Positions 46,986 through 55,694 are shown, counted from the stretch's first letter. The stretch: 64,000 bases of DNA from Actinacidiphila alni (GCF_900112845.1 NZ_FONG01000004.1:1-64000), one strand, 5' to 3'. Made by a program: numbers and translations. Notes: generated from the letters alone by a model not told the origin.

Positions 46986-48125
46986 ATGCCCGTTGAGTTC
47001 ATCGGCATGATCGGCACCCGCGACGTCTCCGAGGTCCGGCCGCCGTCAGGACCGGTCGTCGACCCCGACTACACGCGGCGGTTCGCCCGTGCCCACGAGG
47101 AGGCGGGCTTCGACCGCGTCCTGATCGGCTACGGTTCCGGCAGCCCGGACGGTACGCAGGTCGCCGCGCATGTCGCCGCGCACACCGAACGGCTCGGGCT
47201 GCTGGTGGCGCACCGCCCCGGCTTCGTCGCACCGACGCTCGCCGCGCGGACCTTCGCCACGCTCGACCAGTTCTCCGGCGGCCGTACCGCGGTGCACATC
47301 ATCACCGGCGGCCACGACGCCGAACAGCGCCGCGACGGCGACCACTTGGGCAAGGACGACCGTTACGCGCGCACCGACGAGTACCTCGACATCCTCAAGT
47401 CCGCCTGGACCAGCGAGGAGCCGATCGACCACGAGGGCCGCTTCTACCGCTTCGCGGATTTCCTGTCCGAGGTGCGGCCGGTGACGAAGCCGCGCATCCC
47501 GTTGTACTTCGGCGGCTCGTCGGCCGCCGCGTACCGCGTCGGCGGCAAGCACGCGGATGTCTTCGCGCTGTGGGGCGAGCCGCTGGCCGAGACCGCAGAG
47601 CAGATCGCGTCGGTCCGGGCGGCGGCCCAGGCCGCGGGCCGCGCCGAGCCGCCGCGGATCAGCGTCTCCTTCCGCCCGATCCTCGGCCGTACGGAGGAGG
47701 AGGCGTGGGACCGCGCGCACCGCATCCTCGACACCATCAACTCCCGTGGCGCGGCGGGCTCCTTCGTCGGCAGCCGGCGCGCGACACTGCCGGTCGGACC
47801 CGGCGCCCAGCCGCAGAACACCGGCTCCCAGCGGCTGCTCGCCGCCGCGGCCAAGGGCGAGCTGCACGACCGCGCACTGTGGACCCCGACGGCCAAGGCG
47901 ACGGGTGCCGCGGGCAATTCGACCGCCCTGGTCGGCACCCCCGAGACCGTCGCGCAGGCGCTGCTCGACTACGTGGACATCGGCGTCACCACCCTCCTGA
48001 TCCGCGGCTACGACCCGCTGGACGACGTGATCGGCTACGGCCGCGACCTCCTCCCCCTGGTCCGCGCCGAGGTCGCCCGCCGCGACGCGGGCGCGGCGGT
48101 CGCGACCGCGGGCAGCGCCCGATGA
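46986..48125 (+). CDS. LLM-class flavin monooxygenase, SsuD-like (second copy)
   Basis: A 379-residue paralogue of the enzyme at 42059. The same blocks recur: TERLGLLVAHRPGFVAPT, VHIITGGHDAEQRRDGD, KATGAAGNSTALVG and TTLLIRGYDPLDD. It has an insertion of about 20 residues around 255-275 (NSRGAAGSFVGSRRATLPVG) that the first copy lacks, which could reshape the substrate pocket. The ATG at 46986 has GAAAGG about ten bases upstream. It overlaps the hydrolase gene by four bases. The two copies probably handle successive or alternative C-S cleavages. Confidence 0.93.
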   Translation: MPVEFIGMIGTRDVSEVRPPSGPVVDPDYTRRFARAHEEAGFDRVLIGYGSGSPDGTQVAAHVAAHTERLGLLVAHRPGFVAPTLAARTFATLDQFSGGRTAVHIITGGHDAEQRRDGDHLGKDDRYARTDEYLDILKSAWTSEEPIDHEGRFYRFADFLSEVRPVTKPRIPLYFGGSSAAAYRVGGKHADVFALWGEPLAETAEQIASVRAAAQAAGRAEPPRISVSFRPILGRTEEEAWDRAHRILDTINSRGAAGSFVGSRRATLPVGPGAQPQNTGSQRLLAAAAKGELHDRALWTPTAKATGAAGNSTALVGTPETVAQALLDYVDIGVTTLLIRGYDPLDDVIGYGRDLLPLVRAEVARRDAGAAVATAGSAR

Positions 48126-48967
48126 GCGCCGTCGCGGCGGGCGCCCCGGAGACCACGGGCGATCCCGCGCGCGCGAGCGTCGCCGGGATCACCGGCGATC
48201 CCGTGCACTCGCTGGTGTCGGCGCAGCCGGACGGGGTCGGGACGCCTGGGAGTTGGTATCCGGCGGCGGGGCTCGCGCATCGCGGGACGGTTGTGCTGTT
48301 GCCCGGTCGGGGTGAACACCCCGGCGTCTACGAGCGGTTCGGACGCCGCCTGGCGGCCGACGCGTATGTGGTGCACGTACTCGACGTGCCGGAGGACCGG
48401 GACGCAGGGGCGGTCGCGGCGGCCGTGGACGTGGTTGGCGTCGGCGCCGCGGAGCCGCTGGTGCTCGCCGGATCGGACACCGGCGCGCTGCGCGCGCTGG
48501 CCGCGGCCGGGCGTACGGCCGTACCGCCCGCCGGGCTGCTGCTCGCGGGGGTGCCGCAGCCCGAGGCGGCCGGCGGCTGGGACGACGAGCTGTCCGTCAG
48601 GACGGCGTGCCCGACGCACCGGGGACGCCTCGACGGTGACCCGCTGTTCGTCCCCGGCGCGCTCTCCTCCCCGATCCCCGCCGCGCTCTCGGACGCCGCC
48701 GAGGCGGCACTCGCGGCCGGGCCCGCCCTGCCCGCACTGGTCCTGCACGGGGCCGCCGACCCGGTCTCCGCCCCGGCCACCGGCCGCGCCCTGGCCTCGC
48801 GGCTGCCCGCCGCGACGCTCGCCACCGTCACCGACGGCCGCCATGACGTCCTCAACGACATCCAGCACCGCAGCGTCGCCGCGCTGGTCGTCCAGTGGCT
48901 CGAACGCCTCCGCCTGTCCCCGTCGCTCCCACCGGTCCTCACGGTGGAACCGCCCCGGCCGGAGTGA
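48122..48967 (+). CDS. Alpha/beta hydrolase
   Basis: A 281-residue alpha/beta hydrolase (GTVVLLPGRGEHPGVYERF near the N-terminus, as in lysophospholipase-like proteins). The nucleophile elbow reads LAGSDTGALRA, so the central position is Asp, not Ser. Asp in LHGAADPVSAP and His in DGRHDVLND fill the other triad positions. An Asp nucleophile is known from haloalkane dehalogenases and epoxide hydrolases. Alternatively the Ser one residue earlier serves, or the protein has lost esterase chemistry. It is coupled to the second monooxygenase gene by a four-base overlap. Confidence 0.85.
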   Translation: MSAVAAGAPETTGDPARASVAGITGDPVHSLVSAQPDGVGTPGSWYPAAGLAHRGTVVLLPGRGEHPGVYERFGRRLAADAYVVHVLDVPEDRDAGAVAAAVDVVGVGAAEPLVLAGSDTGALRALAAAGRTAVPPAGLLLAGVPQPEAAGGWDDELSVRTACPTHRGRLDGDPLFVPGALSSPIPAALSDAAEAALAAGPALPALVLHGAADPVSAPATGRALASRLPAATLATVTDGRHDVLNDIQHRSVAALVVQWLERLRLSPSLPPVLTVEPPRPE

Positions 48968-49100
48968 GGCCCGGGCCCCGGCCGGGTGCCGGTCCCCGCA
49001 CCCGGCCAGGGCCCACGCGGGCACCGCCCGTCGCCCCGTACGACTTCTCACCGCGTCACCGGCCGAAGCGCCGGCGCCAGAATTGGAAGGACCGCCTGCC

Positions 49101-49676
49101 ATGACTGCGACACCGTCGCTCGCCGCCGCCAACTCCCACCAGAATCACGACCGTTCGGCCGACCGTCGGCCGTACGACGGCTCGGCCGCCGAGCCGGTGC
49201 GTCCCGCCGATCTGCTGCGCCGCACTCTGCGGCGGCAGGCGACCGCCGTGACAGTGGTGACCGTACCCGGCCCCGCGGGCTTCACCGCGACCTCCTTCAC
49301 CTCGGCGTCGCTCGAACCGGCCCTGGTGTCCTTCTACTTGTCCTCGACGGCGTCGACCGCGGCCACGGTCCGGGCGGCCGACCGCTTCGCGGTGCATCTG
49401 CTGGGCTCCGAACAGGAGGAACTGGCACGCGGATTCGCCCGCAGCGGCGTTGACCGGTTCGCCGGAGTGGCGTGGACGCCGTCCACGGGCGGACTGCCGC
49501 TGCTGTCGGGCGTGCCGGCCTGGCTGACCGCACGGACCGTCCATGTCCACGACGTGGGCGACCACTTCCTCGTGGTCGGCGAGGTCGAGGACGCGGGCGG
49601 ACCGGGCGCGGAGGCGCCCCTGGTGCACCACGACGGCGCGTTCGGCACCTTCCGCACGGACCCGCCGCGCGGGTAG
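49101..49676 (+). CDS. Flavin reductase (split-barrel, SsuE/HpaC-like)
   Basis: A 191-residue NAD(P)H:flavin reductase-like protein that would supply FMNH2 to the two LLM monooxygenases. Conserved segments are VTVVTVPGPAGFTATSFTSA, FAVHLLGSEQEELARGFA and HDGAFGTFR at the end. The first 45 residues are a variable extension. The ATG at 49101 follows GGAAGG. It is the last gene of the organosulfur row, 133 bases after the hydrolase. This two-component arrangement matches known FMNH2-dependent desulfonation systems. Confidence 0.92.
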   Translation: MTATPSLAAANSHQNHDRSADRRPYDGSAAEPVRPADLLRRTLRRQATAVTVVTVPGPAGFTATSFTSASLEPALVSFYLSSTASTAATVRAADRFAVHLLGSEQEELARGFARSGVDRFAGVAWTPSTGGLPLLSGVPAWLTARTVHVHDVGDHFLVVGEVEDAGGPGAEAPLVHHDGAFGTFRTDPPRG

Positions 49677-49903
49677 GCGGCCCGTACGGACGAGCGGTCA
49701 GGGCAGGCCGGGCGGGGACCCGGACCGGCCGGGCCGCTCGGCCGGCGAGTTCACGCGGGCGATAGTGCGGGCCGGCGGCGGATGCGTCGGGGCGCGCCGC
49801 AAGACATACCCGCCAGCCGCTCGGACAGGGGGCTCACGCGGCGAGACGGATCGGGAAAGCGGCGGACGGGCCGGGGCCCGTGGGCACCCGGGCCGCTCCC
49901 CGT

Positions 49904-50068
49904 TCAGTGCGCGTGCGGGACTCCGGACATCTCCAGCCTGCCGCGCGGAACGACCAGCGGGCACACCGCGGCGCTCGCCGCGGCAGCGACCGCGGTGACG
50001 GTGAAGGCATGGGCGAAGCCGGGGACAGCGCCGCGGGCGATGCCGGTGGTGACCGGCGGCGTCGACAT
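49904..50068 (-). pseudogene. Remnant of an MFS transporter C-terminus
   Basis: A 54-codon frame encodes GIARGAVPGFAHAFTVTAVA and an Ala-rich hydrophobic helix, then VCPLVVPRGRLEMSG and a stop. This resembles the last membrane helix and tail of drug-exporter-type MFS proteins. No other part of the transporter is present. The rest of the 49677-50113 gap shows no gene. Confidence 0.5.
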
Positions 50069-50113
50069 GTTCCTCACGCACTACGCGCCGCGCGGGCCGT
50101 AGCGGCCGGGCGG

Positions 50114-50875
50114 TCAGCCCGCCTTGCGCGCCTCGATCAGGAAGCGCGTGACGGTGGCGGTGAACGACCCCTCGGTCTCGATGAGTCGATGCATCGCCAG
50201 CAGCCGGTCGCGGTACGGCTCGACGGTGAAGCCGGGGACCATCCAGATCACCTTGCGCAGGTAGTAGACAACCGCGCCGATGTCGCGGAATTCCATCCGC
50301 AGATCGGCGGTCCGCAGGCCGAGCACATCAAGTCCGGCCGCGGCGGCCGCCGTTCGCGCCCGGTCGGGATGGCGCGCGTTCCGCACCGCGTCCGGCTGCT
50401 CGCCGAGGAAGAACTCGACGAGTTCGAACGCGCTGGCGGGGCCCACCTGTTGGGAGAAGTAGGTGCCGCCGGGCCGCAGGACCCGGGCGATCTCCTCCCA
50501 CCACACCGTCACCGGGTGACGGCTCGTCACGAGGTCGAACGCCGCGTCGGCGAAGGGCAGCGGCGGCTCGTCCTCGTCGGCGACGACCACGGCGCCGCGC
50601 GGATGCAGCAGCGCCGTGGCCTTGGCGAGGTTCGGCGGCCAGGACTCGGTCGCGGCCATCAGCGGTGGCAGCTTCGGCACGCCCGCGAGCACTTCGCCGC
50701 CGCCGGTCTGGATGTCGAGCGCGGCCCCGGCCCGTGCCAGCCGCTCCCCCATCGCCCGCTGATAGCCCCACGGGGGCCGCTCCTCGGTGGCCCGTCCGTC
50801 CAGCCAGGAGAAGTCCCAGCCGTCGACCGACACGGAGTCGGCCTCCGCCACCAGTGCCTCGAAGTCGCGTCCCAT
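50114..50875 (-). CDS. SAM-dependent methyltransferase
   Basis: A 253-residue class I methyltransferase. Motif I is LDIQTGGGEVLAG (a GxGG-type variant of GxGxG), followed by ATESWPPNLAKATALL, DAAFDLVTSRHPVTVWWEEI and ARVLRPGGTYFSQQV. The ATG at 50875 starts MGRDFEALVAEADS. Upstream in-frame sequence is Pro/Ser-rich and rejected. It lies 49 bases downstream of the SDR gene on the same strand and may be cotranscribed. The substrate is unknown. Confidence 0.88.
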   Translation of the reverse strand: MGRDFEALVAEADSVSVDGWDFSWLDGRATEERPPWGYQRAMGERLARAGAALDIQTGGGEVLAGVPKLPPLMAATESWPPNLAKATALLHPRGAVVVADEDEPPLPFADAAFDLVTSRHPVTVWWEEIARVLRPGGTYFSQQVGPASAFELVEFFLGEQPDAVRNARHPDRARTAAAAAGLDVLGLRTADLRMEFRDIGAVVYYLRKVIWMVPGFTVEPYRDRLLAMHRLIETEGSFTATVTRFLIEARKAG

Positions 50876-50924
50876 CCCGGCATCATGACGTCCGGGCGAC
50901 AGCCCGGCCAAACCCATTTCCGGG

Positions 50925-51623
50925 TCACGACCAGGCGATCTCGCCCGTACGGTCGACGAAGCGGCCGGAGCCGGAGCCGGGCAGTTCGGTGGCGAGGGCG
51001 ACGATCGCGTCGGTGCCCTCGGTGACGGTCTGCGGGCCGCTGTGGCCGTTGAGGTCGGTCGCGGTGTAGCCGGGGTCGGCGGCATTGACGCGGATGCCGG
51101 GGAACGCCTTGGCGTACTGCGTGGTCAGCATCGTCAGGGCCGCCTTGGACGCGGTGTAGAGCGGCGCGACGACCGTGGACTCGGGCCGGGCGGGGTCGTG
51201 GGTGCGGTCGAGCGAGCCCATGCCGCTGCTGACGTTGATGATCACCGGGTCGGCCGAGCGGCGCAGCAGCGGCAGGAAGGCCGTGGTCGTACGGATCACG
51301 CCGGCGACATTGACGTCCAGGACCGCGAGTGCGTCGGCGCCGGTCAGACGGTCGTGGCCGGTGACCGGGCCGTGGATGCCGGCGTTGTTGATCAGCACGT
51401 CGACCGTGCCTTCGCGTGCGGCGACGTCCACCGCCGCCGCGGCCACGGACGCGTCGTCCGTCACGTCGACGGGTACGTAGCGGGCGCCGACCGCGGCGGC
51501 GGCCTCCCGGCCGCGCTCGGGGTCGCGCGCACCGACCAGGACGGTGTGGCCGAGTCCGGTGAGCCGGCGGGCGGCCTCGCGGCCGAGGCCCTTGTTCGCT
51601 CCGGTGATGAAGATGATTGCCAT
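50925..51623 (-). CDS. SDR-family oxidoreductase
   Basis: A 232-residue classical SDR of the carbonyl-reductase-like type. It has FITGANKGLGREAARRL, the NNAG motif, INVSSGMGS with the catalytic Ser and YTASK with the Tyr-Lys pair. PGYTATDLNG is the usual segment after the active site. The ATG is at 51623. It is divergent from an XRE regulator across 113 bases, a pairing seen often in streptomycetes, so that regulator probably controls it. Confidence 0.92.
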   Translation of the reverse strand: MAIIFITGANKGLGREAARRLTGLGHTVLVGARDPERGREAAAAVGARYVPVDVTDDASVAAAAVDVAAREGTVDVLINNAGIHGPVTGHDRLTGADALAVLDVNVAGVIRTTTAFLPLLRRSADPVIINVSSGMGSLDRTHDPARPESTVVAPLYTASKAALTMLTTQYAKAFPGIRVNAADPGYTATDLNGHSGPQTVTEGTDAIVALATELPGSGSGRFVDRTGEIAWS

Positions 51624-51736
51624 GCGGTCAGTGTTCGTCCGGCGCGGGGCCGCGGCCAGGGACGCTTCGACGGTAGGACCGGCCGTACCACCTTCACGGG
51701 CGGCGCCGCCGGGCGTCCGTGCGCGAGGATGGGGGC

Positions 51737-52618
51737 ATGAGCACTGCGTCCGGCACCGGTCTCGGGGCGACCCTCCGCACCTGGCGGGACCGGCTGCCGC
51801 CGTCCGCCGCCGCGCTGCCGGTGGGTCCCGCGCGCCGGGCGACCGGGCTGCGCCGTGAGGAGCTGGCGGACCTCGCCGGTGTGTCGGTCGACTACGTCGT
51901 CCGGCTCGAACAGGGGCGGGCGACCGCGCCCTCGGCGCCGGTCGTGGCCTCCCTGGCCCGCGCCCTCCAGCTCTCGCCCGCCGAGCGGGACCATCTGTAC
52001 CGGCTGGCCCGGCTCCTTCCGCCCGGCGACGGCGCCGTCGGCGACACGATCCCGCCCGGGGTGCGGCGCGTGCTGGACAGGCTCGGGGACGCCGCGGTCG
52101 CCGTCTTCGCGGCGGACTGGCGGCTGATCCGCTGGAACCCCTGCTGGGCCGGTCTGCTCGGTGATCCCTCGGCCGTGCCGTCCGGCCTGCGCAATTTCGC
52201 CCGTGACCGTTTCCCGGTCGACGCCGCCTCGCCGCGTCTGGCGCGCTGGCCGGTCACGGAGTCCGACCCGGGCGCCGTCGACGCCGCCGTGGTCTCCGAT
52301 CTGCGCCGTGCCACCGGCCGCTTCCCGCGCGACCCGCGGCTGTCCGCCCTGATCGACGAACTGGCCGCGGGCAACGCGCACTTCGCCGCCCCGTGGGCGG
52401 CGGGCACGGTCGCCGCCCACCGCGAGGACGACAAGACCGTCCACCACCCGGCCGCGGGCCCGCTCACCGTCAACTGCGACGTCCTCACCGAAGGCGACAC
52501 CGAACTGAAGGTTGTCATCATGACGGCCGCCCCGGGCGACGAGGCCCGGCTCCGGCAGGTGTCGGCCACCGCGGCCGCTACGGCGTCCACCGCGGACCCG
52601 TCCCGCGCCGAGCCGTAG
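51737..52618 (+). CDS. XRE-family regulator with MmyB-like ligand domain
   Basis: A 293-residue regulator. The N-terminal HTH (GLRREELADLAGVSVDYVVR, then LEQGRATAPS) is followed by a PAS-like MmyB domain (AVFAADWRLIRWNPCWAGLL, ... FPRDPRLSALIDELAAGN). Members of this family bind fatty-acid-like ligands in a known structure. The ATG at 51737 is preferred. An ATG at 51719 adds only six residues. It is divergent from the SDR gene, the likely target. Confidence 0.9.
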   Translation: MSTASGTGLGATLRTWRDRLPPSAAALPVGPARRATGLRREELADLAGVSVDYVVRLEQGRATAPSAPVVASLARALQLSPAERDHLYRLARLLPPGDGAVGDTIPPGVRRVLDRLGDAAVAVFAADWRLIRWNPCWAGLLGDPSAVPSGLRNFARDRFPVDAASPRLARWPVTESDPGAVDAAVVSDLRRATGRFPRDPRLSALIDELAAGNAHFAAPWAAGTVAAHREDDKTVHHPAAGPLTVNCDVLTEGDTELKVVIMTAAPGDEARLRQVSATAAATASTADPSRAEP

Positions 52619-52758
52619 CCCGCCCCGCGGTGGCCGGACCGGAATTCGGACGACACCACCGCGTCAACTCTGCCCATGCGCAAGCCAGTTGATTGGCGAC
52701 CCAGCCGGAGTGAATCCCGGGCCCGGCCGCCGTAGCGCCACGGCCCCTCGTACGCCGG

Positions 52759-54021
52759 TCAGTTGGCCGGAGGCCCCGCGTACTCCTGGACGATGGGGCG
52801 CCAGGGCGGGTCGAACTGCGGGAGCGTAGAGCCGACGGACCAGGCGGTCCGGGTGCCGGGGACGGCGGCGACGGAGAAGAGCGAGGCGCCCCGGCCCGCG
52901 GGGTCGGTCGCGGCGGGTTCCGTGTGCCAGGCGGCGCCGTCCCAGCGCATGGTGAACGCCGGTGTGGCGGCGCCCTGTTGCTCGCCGACGACGAGCAGGC
53001 CGTCCCGGCCGTAGGCGGTGACCGAGTGCAGGTCCGCGCGCACGTCGGGAACGGCTGCGGCCCGCCACGTACGGCCGTCCCAGTGCAGGGCCAGCGGGCC
53101 GACGACCCCGTCCGGGGTGGCGGTCGCGCCGACCGCCCAGACCTCGTCGGGGCCGAGTACGGCGACGCTCTCCAGTGTCTCGCCGCGTCCCGTGGTGTGC
53201 GGTGCGGGTACGATCCGCCAGGCCGTGCCGTCCCAGTGCTCGGTGAGCGGGTGGCCCTCGCCCTTCGCGTCGTAGCCGACGCCGACCGCCCAGACACCGC
53301 CCCTGCGGTCGGCCGCGGCACCGAGCAGCAGCGCGTCGCCGCCGGTGTCCGGCGTGTCCACCGCCGACCAGGCGCTGCCGTTCCAGTGGTACGCCAGCGG
53401 GCGCGGCGCGCTGATCCGGTCCTGCGCGGTGCCGCCGACCGCCCAGAGGTCGTCCGCCCGGCTGCCCGCGAGTGCCGTCGGGTACGCCGACCGGTCGGCG
53501 GCCTCTGCGGGCAGCGGGACCTCGCGCCAGCGGCGGCCGTCGAAGTGTTCCGCGAGGGAGCGGTCCTGGAAGGCGGCCGCGTCGTTCCAGCTGCCGACCG
53601 CCCAGACGTCGCGGGCGGACAGCGGCAGCACCGACGTCAGCTGGCCGGTCGGCTCGGCGGTGCCGGGCGGCCGGTGCGCGGGGACGGCGGTGGCGCGCCA
53701 GACGGCGCCGTCGAAGTGCTCGGCCACGGGCACATCGGTGCCGGAAGGCTGCTCACGGTAGCCGACCGACCAGGCGTCGCGGGAACCGAGGGCCGCCACG
53801 GCCCGGAGGTCCTCGTCCCGCTCGGGCCCGGCGGCGCGGCTGCTGTGCCAGCCGGTTCTGTCGGGCCCGGCCGCCGGGCCGGCGCCGGGCGCGGCCGTCG
53901 CCGTGTCCGCGACCGTGCCCGTGAGCGCCGCCGCCGTCAGTACCGTGACGGCGAGCGCCGCCCCACCGCGCCGCCGCACGTCGGAGCCCCACGCCCGCTG
54001 TCGTCCCCGTAGCCTCTGCAT
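52759..54021 (-). CDS. Secreted beta-propeller-like repeat protein
   Basis: A 420-residue exported protein. The signal peptide covers about residues 1-43 (ALAVTVLTAAALTGTVADTA). The rest is about seven repeats of some 50 residues built around VWAVG, then LAxHWDGxxWRxxxxP. Examples are DVWAVGSWNDAAAF, LAEHFDGRRWREVPLP and GVWAVGVGYDAKGEG. The periodicity suggests a six- or seven-bladed beta-propeller. No catalytic motif is evident. A carbohydrate- or protein-binding role outside the cell is possible. It precedes no obvious partner. Confidence 0.8.
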   Translation of the reverse strand: MQRLRGRQRAWGSDVRRRGGAALAVTVLTAAALTGTVADTATAAPGAGPAAGPDRTGWHSSRAAGPERDEDLRAVAALGSRDAWSVGYREQPSGTDVPVAEHFDGAVWRATAVPAHRPPGTAEPTGQLTSVLPLSARDVWAVGSWNDAAAFQDRSLAEHFDGRRWREVPLPAEAADRSAYPTALAGSRADDLWAVGGTAQDRISAPRPLAYHWNGSAWSAVDTPDTGGDALLLGAAADRRGGVWAVGVGYDAKGEGHPLTEHWDGTAWRIVPAPHTTGRGETLESVAVLGPDEVWAVGATATPDGVVGPLALHWDGRTWRAAAVPDVRADLHSVTAYGRDGLLVVGEQQGAATPAFTMRWDGAAWHTEPAATDPAGRGASLFSVAAVPGTRTAWSVGSTLPQFDPPWRPIVQEYAGPPAN

Positions 54022-54149
54022 CCCGCTGCCGCCTCCGCCGTCGTGTCCCGGTTACGGTCACGACACTGCCGTACACGGCGGCGCGGGCCCGGCCGCCCAC
54101 GCCGGGCGTTACGGTGACGCGCCGTCAGCGTGCGGCGGCGGACGCACCG

Positions 54150-54740
54150 TCAGAACTGCACGTCGGCGCAGGCGTAGAAGGCGTTGCCGGTGTCGGCGAT
54201 GGTCCAGACCCCGACGATGAGCTGCTTCCCGGTCCGCCCGGTGGGGATGGTGCCCTGGTGGGTGACCGTGGCGGGCGGCTGGGCGCCGTTGTACGGGATC
54301 TTCAGGAAGGGCGTGGTGTTCAGCTCGGAGCGGGTGAGCGGCTTGGTCGGGTCGTAGCCGTTCTTGGTGAGGTAGTAGGAGAAGTCGGTGGTGGAGTGCT
54401 GTGCGGTCAACTTCCAGGTGAAGGTGTAGCTCTGACCACCGGTCAGGTGCGTGGCGGGCCAGCCGCCGCCGCGCGGGTCGTCGAGCTGGGCGAAGCGGCT
54501 GTTGCCGCCGCTGCAGATCGTGCCGTCGGCGGGCCCGGCGGCCGGGAAGCCCTTGGGGCCCTCGACGCTCTGCGGCTCGTACTGGATGCCGCCGCAGTTG
54601 GTGACGGTGCCGGCGGCGCACAGCGCCTGCCTGCTGGGCGGTGTGCTGATGTAGCCGTGGCTGCTGGCGCTTCCGGTGGCGAGCACGAAGGAGCCGGCGA
54701 CGCCGAGCCCGATCACTGCCGCGCTGATCTTCTTGCGCAT
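54150..54740 (-). CDS. AA10 lytic polysaccharide monooxygenase (chitin-active type)
   Basis: A 196-residue copper-dependent monooxygenase that cleaves crystalline chitin or cellulose. The signal peptide is removed before His28 in ASSHGYIS, which forms the histidine brace with His115 in TAQHSTTDF. SYYLTKNGYDPTKPLTRSEL and the final FYACADVQF fit chitin-active members of the CBP21 type. There is no extra binding module. The ATG is at 54740. A DasR-like dre site lies 94-107 bases upstream, linking expression to N-acetylglucosamine availability. Confidence 0.93.
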   Translation of the reverse strand: MRKKISAAVIGLGVAGSFVLATGSASSHGYISTPPSRQALCAAGTVTNCGGIQYEPQSVEGPKGFPAAGPADGTICSGGNSRFAQLDDPRGGGWPATHLTGGQSYTFTWKLTAQHSTTDFSYYLTKNGYDPTKPLTRSELNTTPFLKIPYNGAQPPATVTHQGTIPTGRTGKQLIVGVWTIADTGNAFYACADVQF

Positions 54741-54832
54741 GGCGTACTCCTGGTGACGGTGGGGGGAGTCCCACGGGGGTCCGCGGGTGAGGTGCGGCCG
54801 GAACCTGTCCGCGCGGCACGAGACCGTCGGCG

Positions 54833-54848
54833 TTCAGGTCTAGACCAA
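54833..54848 (-). promoter_or_regulatory. DasR responsive element (dre)-like site
   Basis: Read on the minus strand, TTTGGTCTAGACCTGA, which agrees with the dre consensus ACTGGTCTAGACCAGT in the central TGGTCTAGACC. Confidence 0.75.
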
Positions 54849-55013
54849 ACGGCCACCGTAGCCCCATGAAATAGTCATGTCCACACCAAGTTTCGGCCGT
54901 CTCTCCCGCACCACCCGCCCCACCTCGCGCACACCGCGGCCCGGTGAACGGGTCTCCCCCGCCCACCGGGCCGCCGAATCATCGCCGAGCGCGGTCCGTC
55001 ACGTCGCCGCGGG

Positions 55014-55562
55014 TCAGACGCGGTCCTCCGGTCCGCTGCGGTGCCTGGCCCACATCGGCAGCACGAACCAGCACAGCGCGAACCATACGACCATGCCGGC
55101 CACCAGCCAGGCGGCCGCGCCGTCGACGACCGCCACCCGCAGCACGAGCAGCAGCGAGGACGCCATCGTGCACAGCAGCAGCACCAGACCGAGCACGGTC
55201 AGCCGGGACGCCCAGATCACCGTCTCCGGCTTGAGCCGCCGGCCGGTGAGCAGCCGGTGCATCGAGACCGGGCCGATCAGCGCGCCGGTCGTCGCGGCGC
55301 CGAGCACGACGGTCACGACGTAGATGTGCCGGTCGGTGTCGGACAGGTCGGTGAAGCGGTTCTGGAACACCACGGTCAGCAGGAATCCGAAGAGGATCTG
55401 CACGCCGGTCTGGGCGACCCGCAGTTCCTGGAGCAGATCGCCCCAGCGGCGGTCGGCGCGCTCCTCCGGGGTCTCGTTCCGCCCGGTCCCGGCCGGGCGC
55501 GGGGAGCCGCCGCCGTCACCGTCGGGGGCGGCGCCGTCGTCGTATCGCTCGCGCTGCGCCAT
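55014..55562 (-). CDS. DUF6328-family membrane protein
   Basis: A 182-residue protein with a charged N-terminus (about 45 residues), the conserved segment DLLQELRVAQTGVQILFGF, and four predicted membrane helices with FTDLSDTDRHIYVVTVVLG between the first two. The function is unknown. The family is common in actinobacteria. The ATG is at 55562. It is monocistronic. Confidence 0.82.
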   Translation of the reverse strand: MAQRERYDDGAAPDGDGGGSPRPAGTGRNETPEERADRRWGDLLQELRVAQTGVQILFGFLLTVVFQNRFTDLSDTDRHIYVVTVVLGAATTGALIGPVSMHRLLTGRRLKPETVIWASRLTVLGLVLLLCTMASSLLLVLRVAVVDGAAAWLVAGMVVWFALCWFVLPMWARHRSGPEDRV

Positions 55563-55694
55563 CGTCCGCCCGTCCCTTTCGCCGCCGCCCGGCCATCCTG
55601 CGCCTTGCCGGGCGGAAACGGCGCAAACCCGCCGCAGGTCAGCGCGCCGCGCCCGCCTGCCGTACGACGGCGGCCCCCGTACGGCGCATCCGGC

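Noticed and set aside
36297..49676. Secondary-metabolite biosynthetic cluster
   Set aside because: No polyketide, peptide synthetase, terpene or RiPP enzyme is present. The gene set fits catabolism and sulfur acquisition.
49782..50102. Plus-strand open frame in the gap after the flavin reductase
   Set aside because: Low-complexity composition without a start signal. The minus strand there encodes a recognisable MFS tail.
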